Below, piece by piece: positions 1-7,572 of a DNA stretch of 64,000 nt (the stretch's first letter is position 1; every line of letters begins with the position of its first letter). Origin of the DNA: CADEFQ01 sp050249415 (lineage in GTDB: Bacteria > Pseudomonadota > Gammaproteobacteria > Steroidobacterales > Steroidobacteraceae); assembly GCA_050249415.1 (NCBI GenBank), contig JBFWQO010000004.1, positions 186,001 to 250,000 on the forward strand, written 5' to 3'. The position numbers and the translations under genes were made by a program. The notes under the pieces were generated by a model. That model saw nothing but the letters and a program-made list of their open reading frames with translations, was not told the origin of the DNA and ran no database searches.

Positions 1-566
1 TGGCGCTGCGGGATCACGGTGCCGGTCTCCGAGACGACCGTCCGCAACTCGTCGGCGGAGAGCGTGTGGCCGCCGCGGGCCGAACGCGCCACGCCGAACA
101 GACGCAGCAGCCCATAGGCGAGCTGGTTCGCGAGCCACAGTGCCGGCCGGGCGAGGGCGACCAGCGCCCGGTAGATATACGTGCTCGACAGTGCGACGCG
201 CTCGGCGTGCAGCGCCGCGAAGATCTTCGGCGCGAGCTCGCAGAACACGATCATCACGACCGTCAGCAGCGCGCCGGCCACCGGCAGCGCGAGCTCGTAG
301 CCGGAGCGCTGCGCGAGGATCGTGGCGATCTGCGAGGCGAACACGCTCGCGGCCGCGAGGATCACGAGATTGACGCCGAGCCAGTCGTCGGGCTTGGCAA
401 GGAGCGTATCGAGCGCGCGCGCGGTGCGCTGGCCCGCGGCGGCGCGGTGCTTCACGCGATAGCGATTGACGGAGAGCATCGCCACCTCGGTGCCCGAGGA
501 GAAGGCGATCACGACGAGGAGCGCGACGAGCGCGACGACGAGCAGGGCCGTGGGGGCGGTGTCCAT
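1..566 (-). CDS. CNNM/CorC-family membrane protein (3' part outside window)
   Basis: This is the N-terminal 188 residues of an inner-membrane protein of the HlyC/CorC (CNNM, DUF21) family, whose members are linked to Mg/Co export or tolerance. Reading from the ATG at 566, hydrophobic segments lie at about residues 6-24, 57-75 and 84-103. The family signature GTEVAMLSVNRYR follows the first segment, and the conserved FCELAPKIFAA lies near residue 110. The visible part stops just after ADELRTVVSE, where the CBS-pair domain would begin. It is divergent from ffh with a 38-nt gap. The family call is firm; the substrate cannot be read from the sequence. Confidence 0.85.
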   Translation of the reverse strand, partial: MDTAPTALLVVALVALLVVIAFSSGTEVAMLSVNRYRVKHRAAAGQRTARALDTLLAKPDDWLGVNLVILAAASVFASQIATILAQRSGYELALPVAGALLTVVMIVFCELAPKIFAALHAERVALSSTYIYRALVALARPALWLANQLAYGLLRLFGVARSARGGHTLSADELRTVVSETGTVIPQR

Positions 567-604
567 GCTGCCAAGGATAAAGGCTGTCGCGTAACATGGC
601 GGCC

Positions 605-1957
605 ATGTTCGACAACCTCACTTCCCGCCTGTCCCGCACGGTGGATACGCTGCGCGGCCGCGGGCGCATCACCGGGGACAACATCGCCGAGACGCTGCGC
701 GAAGTGCGCATGGCCCTCCTCGAAGCCGACGTCGCGCTGCCGGTGGTCAAGCGTTTCATCGAAGGCGTGCGTGCGAAGGCGCTCGGCAGCGAGGTCCAGC
801 AGAGCCTGACCCCGGGGCAGGTGTTCGTGGGCATCCTGCATCGCGAACTCGTCGCGCTGATGGGCGGCGCGGCGGCGGGATTCAGCCTGCGCGCGCAGCC
901 GCCCTACGTGGTGCTGCTCGCGGGCCTGCAGGGCGCCGGCAAGACGACCACTGCGGCGAAGCTCGCGCGCTGGCTGATCGAGGTGCAGAAGAAGCGCGTG
1001 CTGCTGGTGTCGACCGACGTGCGCCGGCCGGCCGCCATCCTGCAGCTCGAACGCCTGGCCGCACAGGTGGGCGCGGGCTTTTTCGCGGCCGAAGCCGGTG
1101 CCGCGCCGGCGCAGATCGCGGCCGACGCGCTCGCGCAGGCGAAGCGCGGCCTCTACGACGTGCTCGTCGTCGATACCGCCGGCCGCCTGCACGTGGATGA
1201 GGCCCTGATGGACGAGGCGCGCGAGATCGATCGCGTGGCCGGATCGCACGAGCGGCTCTTCGTCGTCGATGCCATGGCGGGCCAGGACGCCGTGAACGCC
1301 GCGAAGGCGTTTGGCAGCGCGCTCGATCTGACCGGCGTGATCCTCACCAAGGCCGACGGCGACGCGCGCGGCGGTGCCGCGCTCTCGGTGCGCGAAATCA
1401 CCGGCAAGCCGATCGTGTTCGTCGGCACGGGCGAGAAGCCGGATGCACTCGAGCCGTTCGATCCCGAGCGCATGGCCGCCCGCATCCTCGGCATGGGCGA
1501 CGTGGTGGCGCTCGTCGAGCAGGTGCAGCGCGAGGCCGATGTCGACGAGGCGCAGCGCCTTGCGCGGAAAGTGGCTCAGGGCAAGCGCTTTGATTTCAAT
1601 GATTTACGCGGCCAATTGGAGCAGTTGCTGAAGATGGGTGGGCTGGCGTCGCTGATGGACAAGCTGCCCCAGCACCTGACCCGGGGCGCCGCCGCCCAGG
1701 TGCCGGGCGACCGGGACGTGCGCCGCCAGATCGCGATCATCAACTCGATGACCCGACACGAGCGCCGCCAGCCGGGCGTGATCGACGGTTCACGGCGGCG
1801 CCGGATTGCCGCCGGGGCGGGGGTGCAGGTCCAGGACGTCAATCGCCTGCTGAAGCAGTTCCAGGACATGCAGCGCATGATGAAAAGCATGAAGGGCGGG
1901 CGCCTGGCGCGCATGCTCGGCAGCCTCAAAGGGGGGCGGCCGCCGGGCTTCCTATAA
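605..1957 (+). CDS. ffh: Signal recognition particle protein Ffh
   Basis: Ffh is the SRP GTPase that binds 4.5S RNA and signal sequences and delivers nascent membrane proteins to FtsY. The 450-residue length is typical. The N domain includes LREVRMALLEADVALPVV. The G domain has the P-loop GLQGAGKTT near residue 106, DTAGR near 190 and TKADGDARGG near 248. The M domain (about 330-450) carries SMTRHERR, the SRRRRIA RNA-binding helix and a Met-rich tail. The start MFDNLTSRLSR matches the family; an in-frame ATG 9 nt upstream would add MAA and is less likely. Its RNA partner is encoded at 38.6 kb. Confidence 0.96.
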   Translation: MFDNLTSRLSRTVDTLRGRGRITGDNIAETLREVRMALLEADVALPVVKRFIEGVRAKALGSEVQQSLTPGQVFVGILHRELVALMGGAAAGFSLRAQPPYVVLLAGLQGAGKTTTAAKLARWLIEVQKKRVLLVSTDVRRPAAILQLERLAAQVGAGFFAAEAGAAPAQIAADALAQAKRGLYDVLVVDTAGRLHVDEALMDEAREIDRVAGSHERLFVVDAMAGQDAVNAAKAFGSALDLTGVILTKADGDARGGAALSVREITGKPIVFVGTGEKPDALEPFDPERMAARILGMGDVVALVEQVQREADVDEAQRLARKVAQGKRFDFNDLRGQLEQLLKMGGLASLMDKLPQHLTRGAAAQVPGDRDVRRQIAIINSMTRHERRQPGVIDGSRRRRIAAGAGVQVQDVNRLLKQFQDMQRMMKSMKGGRLARMLGSLKGGRPPGFL

Positions 1958-1971
1958 GCCGCTGATTTGCG

Positions 1972-1977
1972 TAGAAT
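1972..1977 (+). promoter_or_regulatory. Putative -10 box for the rpsP-rimM-trmD-rplS operon
   Basis: TAGAAT lies 14 nt after the ffh stop codon and 49 nt before the rpsP ATG, preceded by TTTGCG. Similar TAGAAT/TATAAT boxes occur before orn and fba. No convincing -35 box is visible, and no transcript evidence is available. Confidence 0.5.
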
Positions 1978-1992
1978 CCGCGCTCTTTTTTG

Positions 1993-2010
1993 GCCGCCCC
2001 TAGGGGCGGC
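1993..2010 (+). repeat. Perfect inverted repeat in the rpsP leader
   Basis: GCCGCCCC-TA-GGGGCGGC is an 8-bp perfect inverted repeat starting about 16 nt after the predicted -10 box and ending 16 nt before the rpsP ATG. A run of six T precedes it rather than follows it, so it does not look like a terminator for plus-strand transcripts. It could form a leader hairpin or act as a protein site. Confidence 0.5.
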
Positions 2011-2026
2011 GGGCATACGGAAAACC

Positions 2027-2281
2027 ATGGTCACGATTCGTCTTACACGGCGCGGTGCGAAGAACTCGCCTTTCTACCACGTGGTTGTCACGGACAGCCG
2101 CAAGCGCCAGGGCGGCAAGAGCCTCGAGCAGGTCGGGTTTTTCAACCCGGTGGCGCGCAAGGGCGACGCGAAGCTGAAGCTCGATCTGCCGCGCATCGAA
2201 CACTGGGTCGGCAAGGGCGCGAAGCCGTCGGTGCGCGTCGCAACGCTCGTCGCGGATTACCGCAAGCAAGCGGCGGCCTGA
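2027..2281 (+). CDS. rpsP: 30S ribosomal protein S16
   Basis: S16 is an 84-residue small-subunit protein needed for 30S assembly. The start MVTIRLTRRGAKNSPFYHVVV and the later GKSLEQVGFFNP and RIEHWVGKGAKPS are diagnostic, and the length matches the family. It is the first gene of the S16-RimM-TrmD-L19 operon. Its TGA stop overlaps the proposed CTG start of rimM (CTGA), so the two genes are probably translationally coupled. Confidence 0.97.
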   Translation: MVTIRLTRRGAKNSPFYHVVVTDSRKRQGGKSLEQVGFFNPVARKGDAKLKLDLPRIEHWVGKGAKPSVRVATLVADYRKQAAA

Positions 2282-2787
2282 CGGACACGACACGCCGGGT
2301 CGAGATCGGCCGCATCGGCGCGCCCTGGGGCGTGCGCGGTTTCTGCCACGTCGAATCGTTCACCGACCCGCCCGGAATGTTGCGTGACTTCCGGGTGTGG
2401 CAGTTGCGGTCGGTGCGAGGCGAACGCAGCGCGCGCGAGGTGGCGGAGTTTCGGGCGCTGGGCGCGCGGTTCGTCGCGCGACTGGCGGGAGTCGAGACGC
2501 GCGAGGACGCGGCACGGCTGACCGGCGCGGGCATCGAGGTCGAGCGCTCGGCGCTGCCCGACCCCGGCGAGCGGCAGTACTACCGGGTCGACCTCGTCGG
2601 GCTCGCGGTGCGCAATGTCGACGGAGTCGAACTCGGGCGGCTCGATCATTTCGTCGAGACGCGCGCGAACGCGGTGATGGTCGTGATCGGCGAACGCGAA
2701 CACTGGGTGCCGGTGACACCGCGGCACCTCGTGAAAGTGGATCTCGCCGCCGGCCGGATCGTCGTCGATTGGCCGGCGGATTTCTGA
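2278..2787 (+). CDS. rimM: Ribosome maturation factor RimM
   Basis: RimM binds S19 in the 30S head and helps 16S rRNA maturation. The N-terminal beta-barrel starts with VEIGRIGAPWGVRGF, and the C-terminal PRC-barrel carries YYRVDLVGLAV and ends WVPVTPRHLVKVDL and IVVDWPADF. The length of about 169 residues is normal. The start is unusual. No ATG, GTG or TTG lies in frame between the rpsP region and the conserved barrel; the only plausible initiator is CTG at 2278, which forms CTGA with the rpsP stop. The next GTG, at 2332, would cut into the conserved core. Confidence 0.9.
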   Translation: MTDTTRRVEIGRIGAPWGVRGFCHVESFTDPPGMLRDFRVWQLRSVRGERSAREVAEFRALGARFVARLAGVETREDAARLTGAGIEVERSALPDPGERQYYRVDLVGLAVRNVDGVELGRLDHFVETRANAVMVVIGEREHWVPVTPRHLVKVDLAAGRIVVDWPADF

Positions 2788-2802
2788 TCCGGGGGTGAGG
2801 CC

Positions 2803-3609
2803 GTGCGGATCGAAGTCGTGACGCTCTTTCCGGAGATGATCCGGCAGGCCATCGGCTTCGGCGTGCTCGCGCGCGCGATCGAGCGCGGGCTCGTGGCGGT
2901 GGGCACCGAGGACCCGCGTGCGCATACACGCGATGCGCATCGGACGGTGGACGACCGGCCGTACGGCGGCGGGCCCGGCATGGTGCTGAAGCCCGAGCCG
3001 ATGTCGGCCGCGATCGATGCCGCTGCGGCGCGTGCGCCGCGCGGGGCGCCGAGGGTGTACCTTTCGGCGCAGGGCGAGCGGCTCGACCAGGCGCTCGTGG
3101 CGGAGTTCGCCGCGTGCGAGGGCCTCGTGCTCGTCGCGGGACGCTACGAGGGGCTGGATGAGCGCGTGATCGCCTCACGCATCGATCGCGAAGTGTCGCT
3201 CGGCGACTTCGTGCTGTCGGGCGGCGAGGTGGCGGCGCTCGCGGTGATAGACGCGGTGGCGCGCCTGCTGCCGGGGGTGCTCGGCGACGAGCGCTCGAGC
3301 GTCGAGGACTCGTTCACGGACGGGCTCCTCGACTGGCCGCATTACACCCGGCCGGTGGTGTTCGAAGGGCAGGCGGTGCCCGGGGTTTTGCAGCAGGGCC
3401 ACCACGCCGACATCCGGCGCTGGCGGTTGAAGCAGGCGGTGGCGCGCACCTGGCGGCGCCGCCCGGATTTGATAGCGGGGGGTGCACTCGGCCGCGAGGC
3501 GAGCGCGCTCCTCAACGAGTTTCTCGAGGAAGAAAGACATGGCCAACATCATTCAGCAGATCGAACAGAGCCGCATGACGCGCAAGGTGCCGGCATTCCG
3601 CCCCGGTGA
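2803..3609 (+). CDS. trmD: tRNA (guanine-N1-)-methyltransferase TrmD
   Basis: TrmD methylates G37 of tRNAs with SAM, which prevents +1 frameshifting. The GTG start gives MRIEVVTLFPEMIRQAI. Conserved elements include RTVDDRPYGGGPGMVLKPEP, the trefoil-knot region LVAGRYEGLDERV and DFVLSGGEVAALAVIDAVARLLPGV (SAM binding). At 268 residues it is slightly long, because its last 24 codons run out of frame through the start of rplS. The tail after ALLNEFLEE is therefore written by two genes at once and has no family conservation that I recognise. Confidence 0.95.
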   Translation: MRIEVVTLFPEMIRQAIGFGVLARAIERGLVAVGTEDPRAHTRDAHRTVDDRPYGGGPGMVLKPEPMSAAIDAAAARAPRGAPRVYLSAQGERLDQALVAEFAACEGLVLVAGRYEGLDERVIASRIDREVSLGDFVLSGGEVAALAVIDAVARLLPGVLGDERSSVEDSFTDGLLDWPHYTRPVVFEGQAVPGVLQQGHHADIRRWRLKQAVARTWRRRPDLIAGGALGREASALLNEFLEEERHGQHHSADRTEPHDAQGAGIPPR

Positions 3610-3883
3610 CACGGTCGTCGTGCAGGTGAAGGTGGTCGAGGGCGACCGCGAGCGCGTGCAGGCCTACGAGGGCATCGTGATCGCGAAGAGCAACCGCGGC
3701 TTCAACTCCTCGTTCACGGTCCGCAAGGTGAGCCACGGCGAGGGTGTCGAGCGGGTGTTCCAGACGCACAGCCCGGCGATCAGCGACATCCAGGTCAAGC
3801 GCCGCGGCAATGTCCGTCGCGCGAAGCTCTATTACCTGCGCGAGCTGTCCGGCAAGGCCGCGAGGATCGAAGAGAAAATCTGA
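3539..3883 (+). CDS. rplS: 50S ribosomal protein L19
   Basis: L19 lies at the 30S-50S interface. The 114-residue product begins MANIIQQIEQSRMTRKVPAF. It contains PGDTVVVQVKVVEGDRERVQAYEG and ends SPAISDIQVKRRGNVRRAKLYYLRELSGKAARI, all typical. AGGAAG lies 7 nt before the ATG, inside trmD. The first 71 nt overlap the 3' end of trmD in another frame. It is the last gene of the operon. Confidence 0.97.
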   Translation: MANIIQQIEQSRMTRKVPAFRPGDTVVVQVKVVEGDRERVQAYEGIVIAKSNRGFNSSFTVRKVSHGEGVERVFQTHSPAISDIQVKRRGNVRRAKLYYLRELSGKAARIEEKI

Positions 3884-3886
3884 ACC

Positions 3887-3914
3887 GCGGGCGGCGCACG
3901 GCGAGCGGCCAGAG
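3887..3914 (+). repeat. Degenerate heptamer repeat patch (forward), after rplS
   Basis: Four 7-bp units lie just after the rplS stop: GCGGGCG, GCGCACG, GCGAGCG and GCCAGAG. All begin GC, and the array ends in GCCAGAG, as does the patch at 20.1 kb. The 164-nt gap 3884-4047 holds this patch, the inverted partner at 3987-4028, and no gene. Confidence 0.5.
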
Positions 3915-3986
3915 CGGCGCCTGCGCCGCCGCGCAGGGTTTCGCTGACGCGCTGTTGCAGGTGTCACCTCGCGCGCTGGCGGTCTT

Positions 3987-4028
3987 GTCCGGCTGTTCGC
4001 CGATCGCTGCTCGCCGTTCGCCGCTGCT
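3987..4028 (-). repeat. Degenerate heptamer repeat patch (reverse), after the SRPBCC gene
   Basis: Six 7-bp units run GTCCGGC, TGTTCGC, CGATCGC, TGCTCGC, CGTTCGC, CGCTGCT. Read on the minus strand, the core is GCGAACG, GCGAGCA, GCGATCG, GCGAACA, GCCGGAC. That is nearly the array found inside sdaA at 13.9 kb. It lies downstream of both convergent neighbours. Confidence 0.65.
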
Positions 4029-4047
4029 ACGCGCGCAGCGCAATCCA

Positions 4048-4500
4048 TCAGGTTGCGTCCGGAATCTCCGCCTCGACGAGTTTCGCGAGTAGCGCCAGCG
4101 ATTCCTGCCAGCCGAGGTAGCAGGCTTCGAGCGGGATGACCGCTGGAATGCCTTCCTGCGTGATGCGCAGTTCGACGCCGCAGGACACCGGCTCGATCTC
4201 GATGGTGACCTGCATCTCGCCCGGCAGGTTCGCGTCGTCGAAGCGGTCGGTGTAGCGAATCCGCCGGCCGGGCACGAGTTCGAGATACGTGCCGCCGAAC
4301 GCATGGGTCGCCCCGGTCGAGAAGTTCGTGAACGACATGCGGTGCTCACCGCCCACCGTCGCGTCCATCCGGTGGACCTTGCCGGTGAAGCCGTGCGGCG
4401 GCAGCCACTTCACCATCGCATCGGGATCGAGGAAGGCGCGATAGACGCGATCCGGGCTCGCGCGCAGCACACGGTGGAGGCGAAGGGTGTGGGTCGTCAT
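4048..4500 (-). CDS. SRPBCC / AHSA1-domain protein
   Basis: A 150-residue START/Bet v1-fold protein of the AHSA1-like SRPBCC group. The family signature RASPDRVYRAFLDPDAMVKWLPP is at residues 13-35, followed by GGEHRMSFTNFSTG and GGTYLELVPGRRIRYTDRF, then a C-terminal helix GWQESLALLAKLVE. Members bind hydrophobic ligands or act as stress-related accessory proteins; the ligand cannot be predicted. GGGAG lies upstream of the ATG. It is monocistronic and convergent with rplS. Confidence 0.88.
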   Translation of the reverse strand: MTTHTLRLHRVLRASPDRVYRAFLDPDAMVKWLPPHGFTGKVHRMDATVGGEHRMSFTNFSTGATHAFGGTYLELVPGRRIRYTDRFDDANLPGEMQVTIEIEPVSCGVELRITQEGIPAVIPLEACYLGWQESLALLAKLVEAEIPDAT

Positions 4501-4604
4501 GGTCGTGCTCCCGGGGGGTTCATGGTATCAAGGACGGTGACGCCCCCTCGATACCGACACGAACTTGCAGGCCCGCGGCCCCGAGCCTGTCGCGGGATTG
4601 CTGC

Positions 4605-4610
4605 TAGACT
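4605..4610 (+). promoter_or_regulatory. Extended -10 box (TGCTAGACT) 6 nt before the ATG at 4617
   Basis: TAGACT, preceded by TGC (an extended -10), ends 6 nt before the start codon of the sorbosone-dehydrogenase-like gene. A start site 7 nt downstream would fall on the A of the ATG, giving a leaderless mRNA. No Shine-Dalgarno sequence is seen. Confidence 0.5.
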
Positions 4611-4616
4611 CGTGCG

Positions 4617-5720
4617 ATGCGCCCCCTGATCGCGCCCGGCGCCGCCCTCGCCGCCGCGGCCCTTTTCCTGTCGACCGCTTGTGCCGCACCGGCGATCGAC
4701 GGCCTGACGCTGCCACCGGGTTTTCACATCGAGCCCTGGTTTGCCGATATCCCGAACGCGCGCTCGATGGCGCGGGCCGAAGGCGGCACGATCTTCGTGG
4801 GTACCCGCCAGGGCGGTGTCGTGTACGCGGTCCGCACCGGCAAGGACGGCAAGCGTGAGGTGCTGACGATCGCGCGTGGCCTCGACATGCCGAACGGCGT
4901 CGCCGTCCACGACGGTGCGCTCTACGTGGCCGGGATGGCGAAGATCTGGCGCTACGACGCGATCGAGCAGCACCTCGATGCACCGCCGAAGCCGGTGCTC
5001 GTCGCCGAGCTTCCCGCGGAGCGCCACCACGGGTGGCGATACATCGCCTTCGGGCCAGACGGCAAGCTGTACGTCGGTATCGGCGCGCCGTGCAACGTGT
5101 GCGACCGCGACAAGGAGGATTTCGCGACGATCGTGCGCATGAACGCCGACGGCAGCGGTCGCGAGGTGGTGGCGCGCGGCGTACGCAACAGTGTCGGCTT
5201 CACCTGGCACCCGGTTACGCACGAACTCTGGTTCACCGACAACGGCCGTGACCTCCTCGGCGACGACGTACCGCCCTGCGAGCTGAATCGCGTGAGCCGA
5301 GTGGGCGAGAACTTCGGCTTTCCGTTCTGCCACGCCGGCACGATCGCCGATCCGGAATTCGGCCGCCTCGGGCGCTGCGCCGATGCTTCTCCGCCGGTGC
5401 AGGCCCTGGGGCCGCATGTCGCGCCGCTCGGCGTGCTGTTCTACACAGGCACGCAGTTCCCGGCTGAGTATCGCAACCAGGTCTTCATCGCCGAGCACGG
5501 CTCGTGGAACCGCACGCAGCGCATCGGCTACCGGATCACGCTCGTCAGGCTCGACGGCAATCGCGCGGTGGGCTACACACCGTTCGTGAGCGGCTGGCTC
5601 GGGGCCGACGGCAGTGTCAGCGGCCGGCCGGTCGACCTGCTGCAGTTGCCGGACGGCTCGCTGCTCGTGTCCGACGACAAGGCGGGCGCGATCTACCGCA
5701 TTTCGTATTCCGCTTCCTGA
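4617..5720 (+). CDS. Secreted PQQ-dependent sugar (L-sorbosone) dehydrogenase-like protein
   Basis: A 367-residue exported beta-propeller protein of the soluble glucose / L-sorbosone dehydrogenase family. Residues 1-24 form a signal peptide with an Ala-rich core. The mature part shows the family pattern: LPPGFHIEPWFADIPNARSM, GLDMPNGVAVHDGALYVAG, RHHGWRYIAFGPDGKLYVGIG, RNSVGFTWHPVTHELWFTDNGRD, CELNRVSRVGENFGFPFCH and AEHGSWNRTQRIGYRI. It probably oxidises a sugar or aldose in the periplasm with PQQ; some family members have unknown substrates. No PQQ synthesis genes are in the window. Confidence 0.87.
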   Translation: MRPLIAPGAALAAAALFLSTACAAPAIDGLTLPPGFHIEPWFADIPNARSMARAEGGTIFVGTRQGGVVYAVRTGKDGKREVLTIARGLDMPNGVAVHDGALYVAGMAKIWRYDAIEQHLDAPPKPVLVAELPAERHHGWRYIAFGPDGKLYVGIGAPCNVCDRDKEDFATIVRMNADGSGREVVARGVRNSVGFTWHPVTHELWFTDNGRDLLGDDVPPCELNRVSRVGENFGFPFCHAGTIADPEFGRLGRCADASPPVQALGPHVAPLGVLFYTGTQFPAEYRNQVFIAEHGSWNRTQRIGYRITLVRLDGNRAVGYTPFVSGWLGADGSVSGRPVDLLQLPDGSLLVSDDKAGAIYRISYSAS

Positions 5721-5733
5721 GGAGACTCGCATC

Positions 5734-7572
5734 GTGCGGGCATTTTTCGGCGCTCTGTGGCGCGGCCTCGACGGCCTGCGCAGGTTCCTGCACCTCGTCC
5801 TGCTGCTGCTGATATTCGGGATCATCGTCGGCGCGTTGCGTTCGACCATCCCGGTGTTGCCGGCGAAAGCCGCGCTCGTGATCCGCCCGGAGGGGCAGAT
5901 CGTCGAGCAGTTGACCGGCGATCCGTTCGAGCGCGCGCTCGAGAAGGTGCAGGGGAGCCTGCGCAGCGAGACGCTCGTGTGGGACCTGGCCGACGCCATC
6001 GACGCCGCGCGCGACGACGACCGGATCCAGGCGCTGGTACTCGATCTCGACCGGTTCACGAGTGCCGGCCAGCCGACGATGCAGGAACTGACGCGTGCGA
6101 TCGACGGGTTCCGCGCGTCGGGCAAGAAAGTGATCGCGCAGGGCTCGGTGTTCCTGCAGGCCCAGTACTACGTCGCCTCGCACGCCGACGAGGTCTATCT
6201 CGACCCGCTCGGTTTCGTGCTGATCGACGGCTTCGACCGCTACGTCCAGTACTACAAGACGGCGCTCGACAAGCTCGGCATCGACATGAACGTGTTCCGC
6301 GTCGGCGCCTACAAGAGCGCGGTCGAGCCGTTCACGCGCACCGACATGTCGCCGCAGGACCGCGAGGAATCGCTCGCCTACCTCGGTGCGATGTGGCAGG
6401 GCTACCAGGGCGACGTCGAGCGGGCCCGCAAGCTCGAAGCCGGCGCGATCTCGAAGTACGTGGGCAGCCTCGCGCCGGGCATGACGACGAGCAAGGGCGA
6501 CGGCGCGCAACTCGCGCTGGACGCGGGCCTCGTGACCGGCATCCGCACTGCGCTCGAAGTGGAGCGCGAACTGGTCGATCTCGTCGGGGAGGACGAGGAC
6601 ACGGCGAGTTACCGGCAGGTCGAAGTCGGCGATTACCTGCGCGTCGTCAATGCCGAGGCGAAGCTGCGCGGCGACGGCAAGCCACTGGTCGGCGTCGTCG
6701 TCGCGGCGGGCGAGATCCTCGACGGCGACCAGCCGGCGGGCACCGTGGGCGGCGAGTCGACGGCGCGGCTCATCCGCGAAGCGCGGCTCGACGACGACGT
6801 CAAGGCGCTCGTGCTGCGGATCGACAGCCCGGGCGGCAGCATGTTCGCCGCGGAGCAGATCCACCGCGAGATCGAAGCGCTCAAGGCGGAGGGCAAACCC
6901 GTCGTCGTCTCGATGGGCGATCTCGCCGCTTCGGGCGGCTATTACATCGCGGCACCCGCGGACGAAATCTGGGCGAGGCCGGCCACGATCACCGGCTCGA
7001 TCGGCATCTTCGCGACGATCCCGACGATCAATCGCACGCTCGACAAGGTGGGCATCGAGGTGGACGGCGTCGGCACGACGCCGCTGGCGGGGCAACTGCG
7101 CCTCGACCGGCCGCTCGGCAAGGAAGCCGGCGAGTTCCTGCAGGCGACGGTCGAGCACGGCTATGAAACGTTCCTCGCGCGCGTCGCCGCGGGCCGCGGC
7201 AAGACTCGCGACGAGGTCGATGCGATCGCGCAGGGCCGCGTCTGGGCGGGCAGCGATGCCAAACGCCTCGGACTCGTCGATCACCTCGGCGGCTTCCACG
7301 ACGCCGTCGATGCGGCGGCAGCCCTCGCGAAGCTGAAGGACGGCAGCTACGACGTCGAATTCATCGAGCCGGGCCTGTCGTGGGCGCAGGAACTCGCGCT
7401 GCAGGTGCGCGCCGGAACGCTCGAGGGCCTCGCGCGGCTCGGTGTCCGGCTGCCCGCATCGCCGCTCACCCGGCTCGTGAAGCAGCTCGATCCGGTCGCG
7501 GCCGAGCTCGAACGCTGGTCGCGCCTCGCAGCGGGGAACCACCTCTACGCATACTGCTTCTGCTCACTGTAA
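5734..7572 (+). CDS. sppA: Signal peptide peptidase SppA, 67K type
   Basis: SppA is an inner-membrane serine protease with a Ser/Lys dyad that degrades cleaved signal peptides. The 612-residue length matches the long, two-domain form. A transmembrane helix lies at about residues 18-38. The catalytic Lys is in VGAYKSAVEPF (about Lys194) and the nucleophile in GDLAASGGYYIAAP (about Ser400), after LRIDSPGGSMFAAEQI. The GTG start at 5734 is chosen because GAGGA lies upstream and the protein then begins shortly before the membrane helix. The end overlaps the end of convergent kbl by 9 nt. Confidence 0.93.
   Translation: MRAFFGALWRGLDGLRRFLHLVLLLLIFGIIVGALRSTIPVLPAKAALVIRPEGQIVEQLTGDPFERALEKVQGSLRSETLVWDLADAIDAARDDDRIQALVLDLDRFTSAGQPTMQELTRAIDGFRASGKKVIAQGSVFLQAQYYVASHADEVYLDPLGFVLIDGFDRYVQYYKTALDKLGIDMNVFRVGAYKSAVEPFTRTDMSPQDREESLAYLGAMWQGYQGDVERARKLEAGAISKYVGSLAPGMTTSKGDGAQLALDAGLVTGIRTALEVERELVDLVGEDEDTASYRQVEVGDYLRVVNAEAKLRGDGKPLVGVVVAAGEILDGDQPAGTVGGESTARLIREARLDDDVKALVLRIDSPGGSMFAAEQIHREIEALKAEGKPVVVSMGDLAASGGYYIAAPADEIWARPATITGSIGIFATIPTINRTLDKVGIEVDGVGTTPLAGQLRLDRPLGKEAGEFLQATVEHGYETFLARVAAGRGKTRDEVDAIAQGRVWAGSDAKRLGLVDHLGGFHDAVDAAAALAKLKDGSYDVEFIEPGLSWAQELALQVRAGTLEGLARLGVRLPASPLTRLVKQLDPVAAELERWSRLAAGNHLYAYCFCSL

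Noticed and set aside
66..809. Open frame on the plus strand opposite the CNNM/CorC gene
   Set aside because: Its translation is compositionally biased and runs into ffh in the wrong frame; the minus-strand reading gives a recognisable family.
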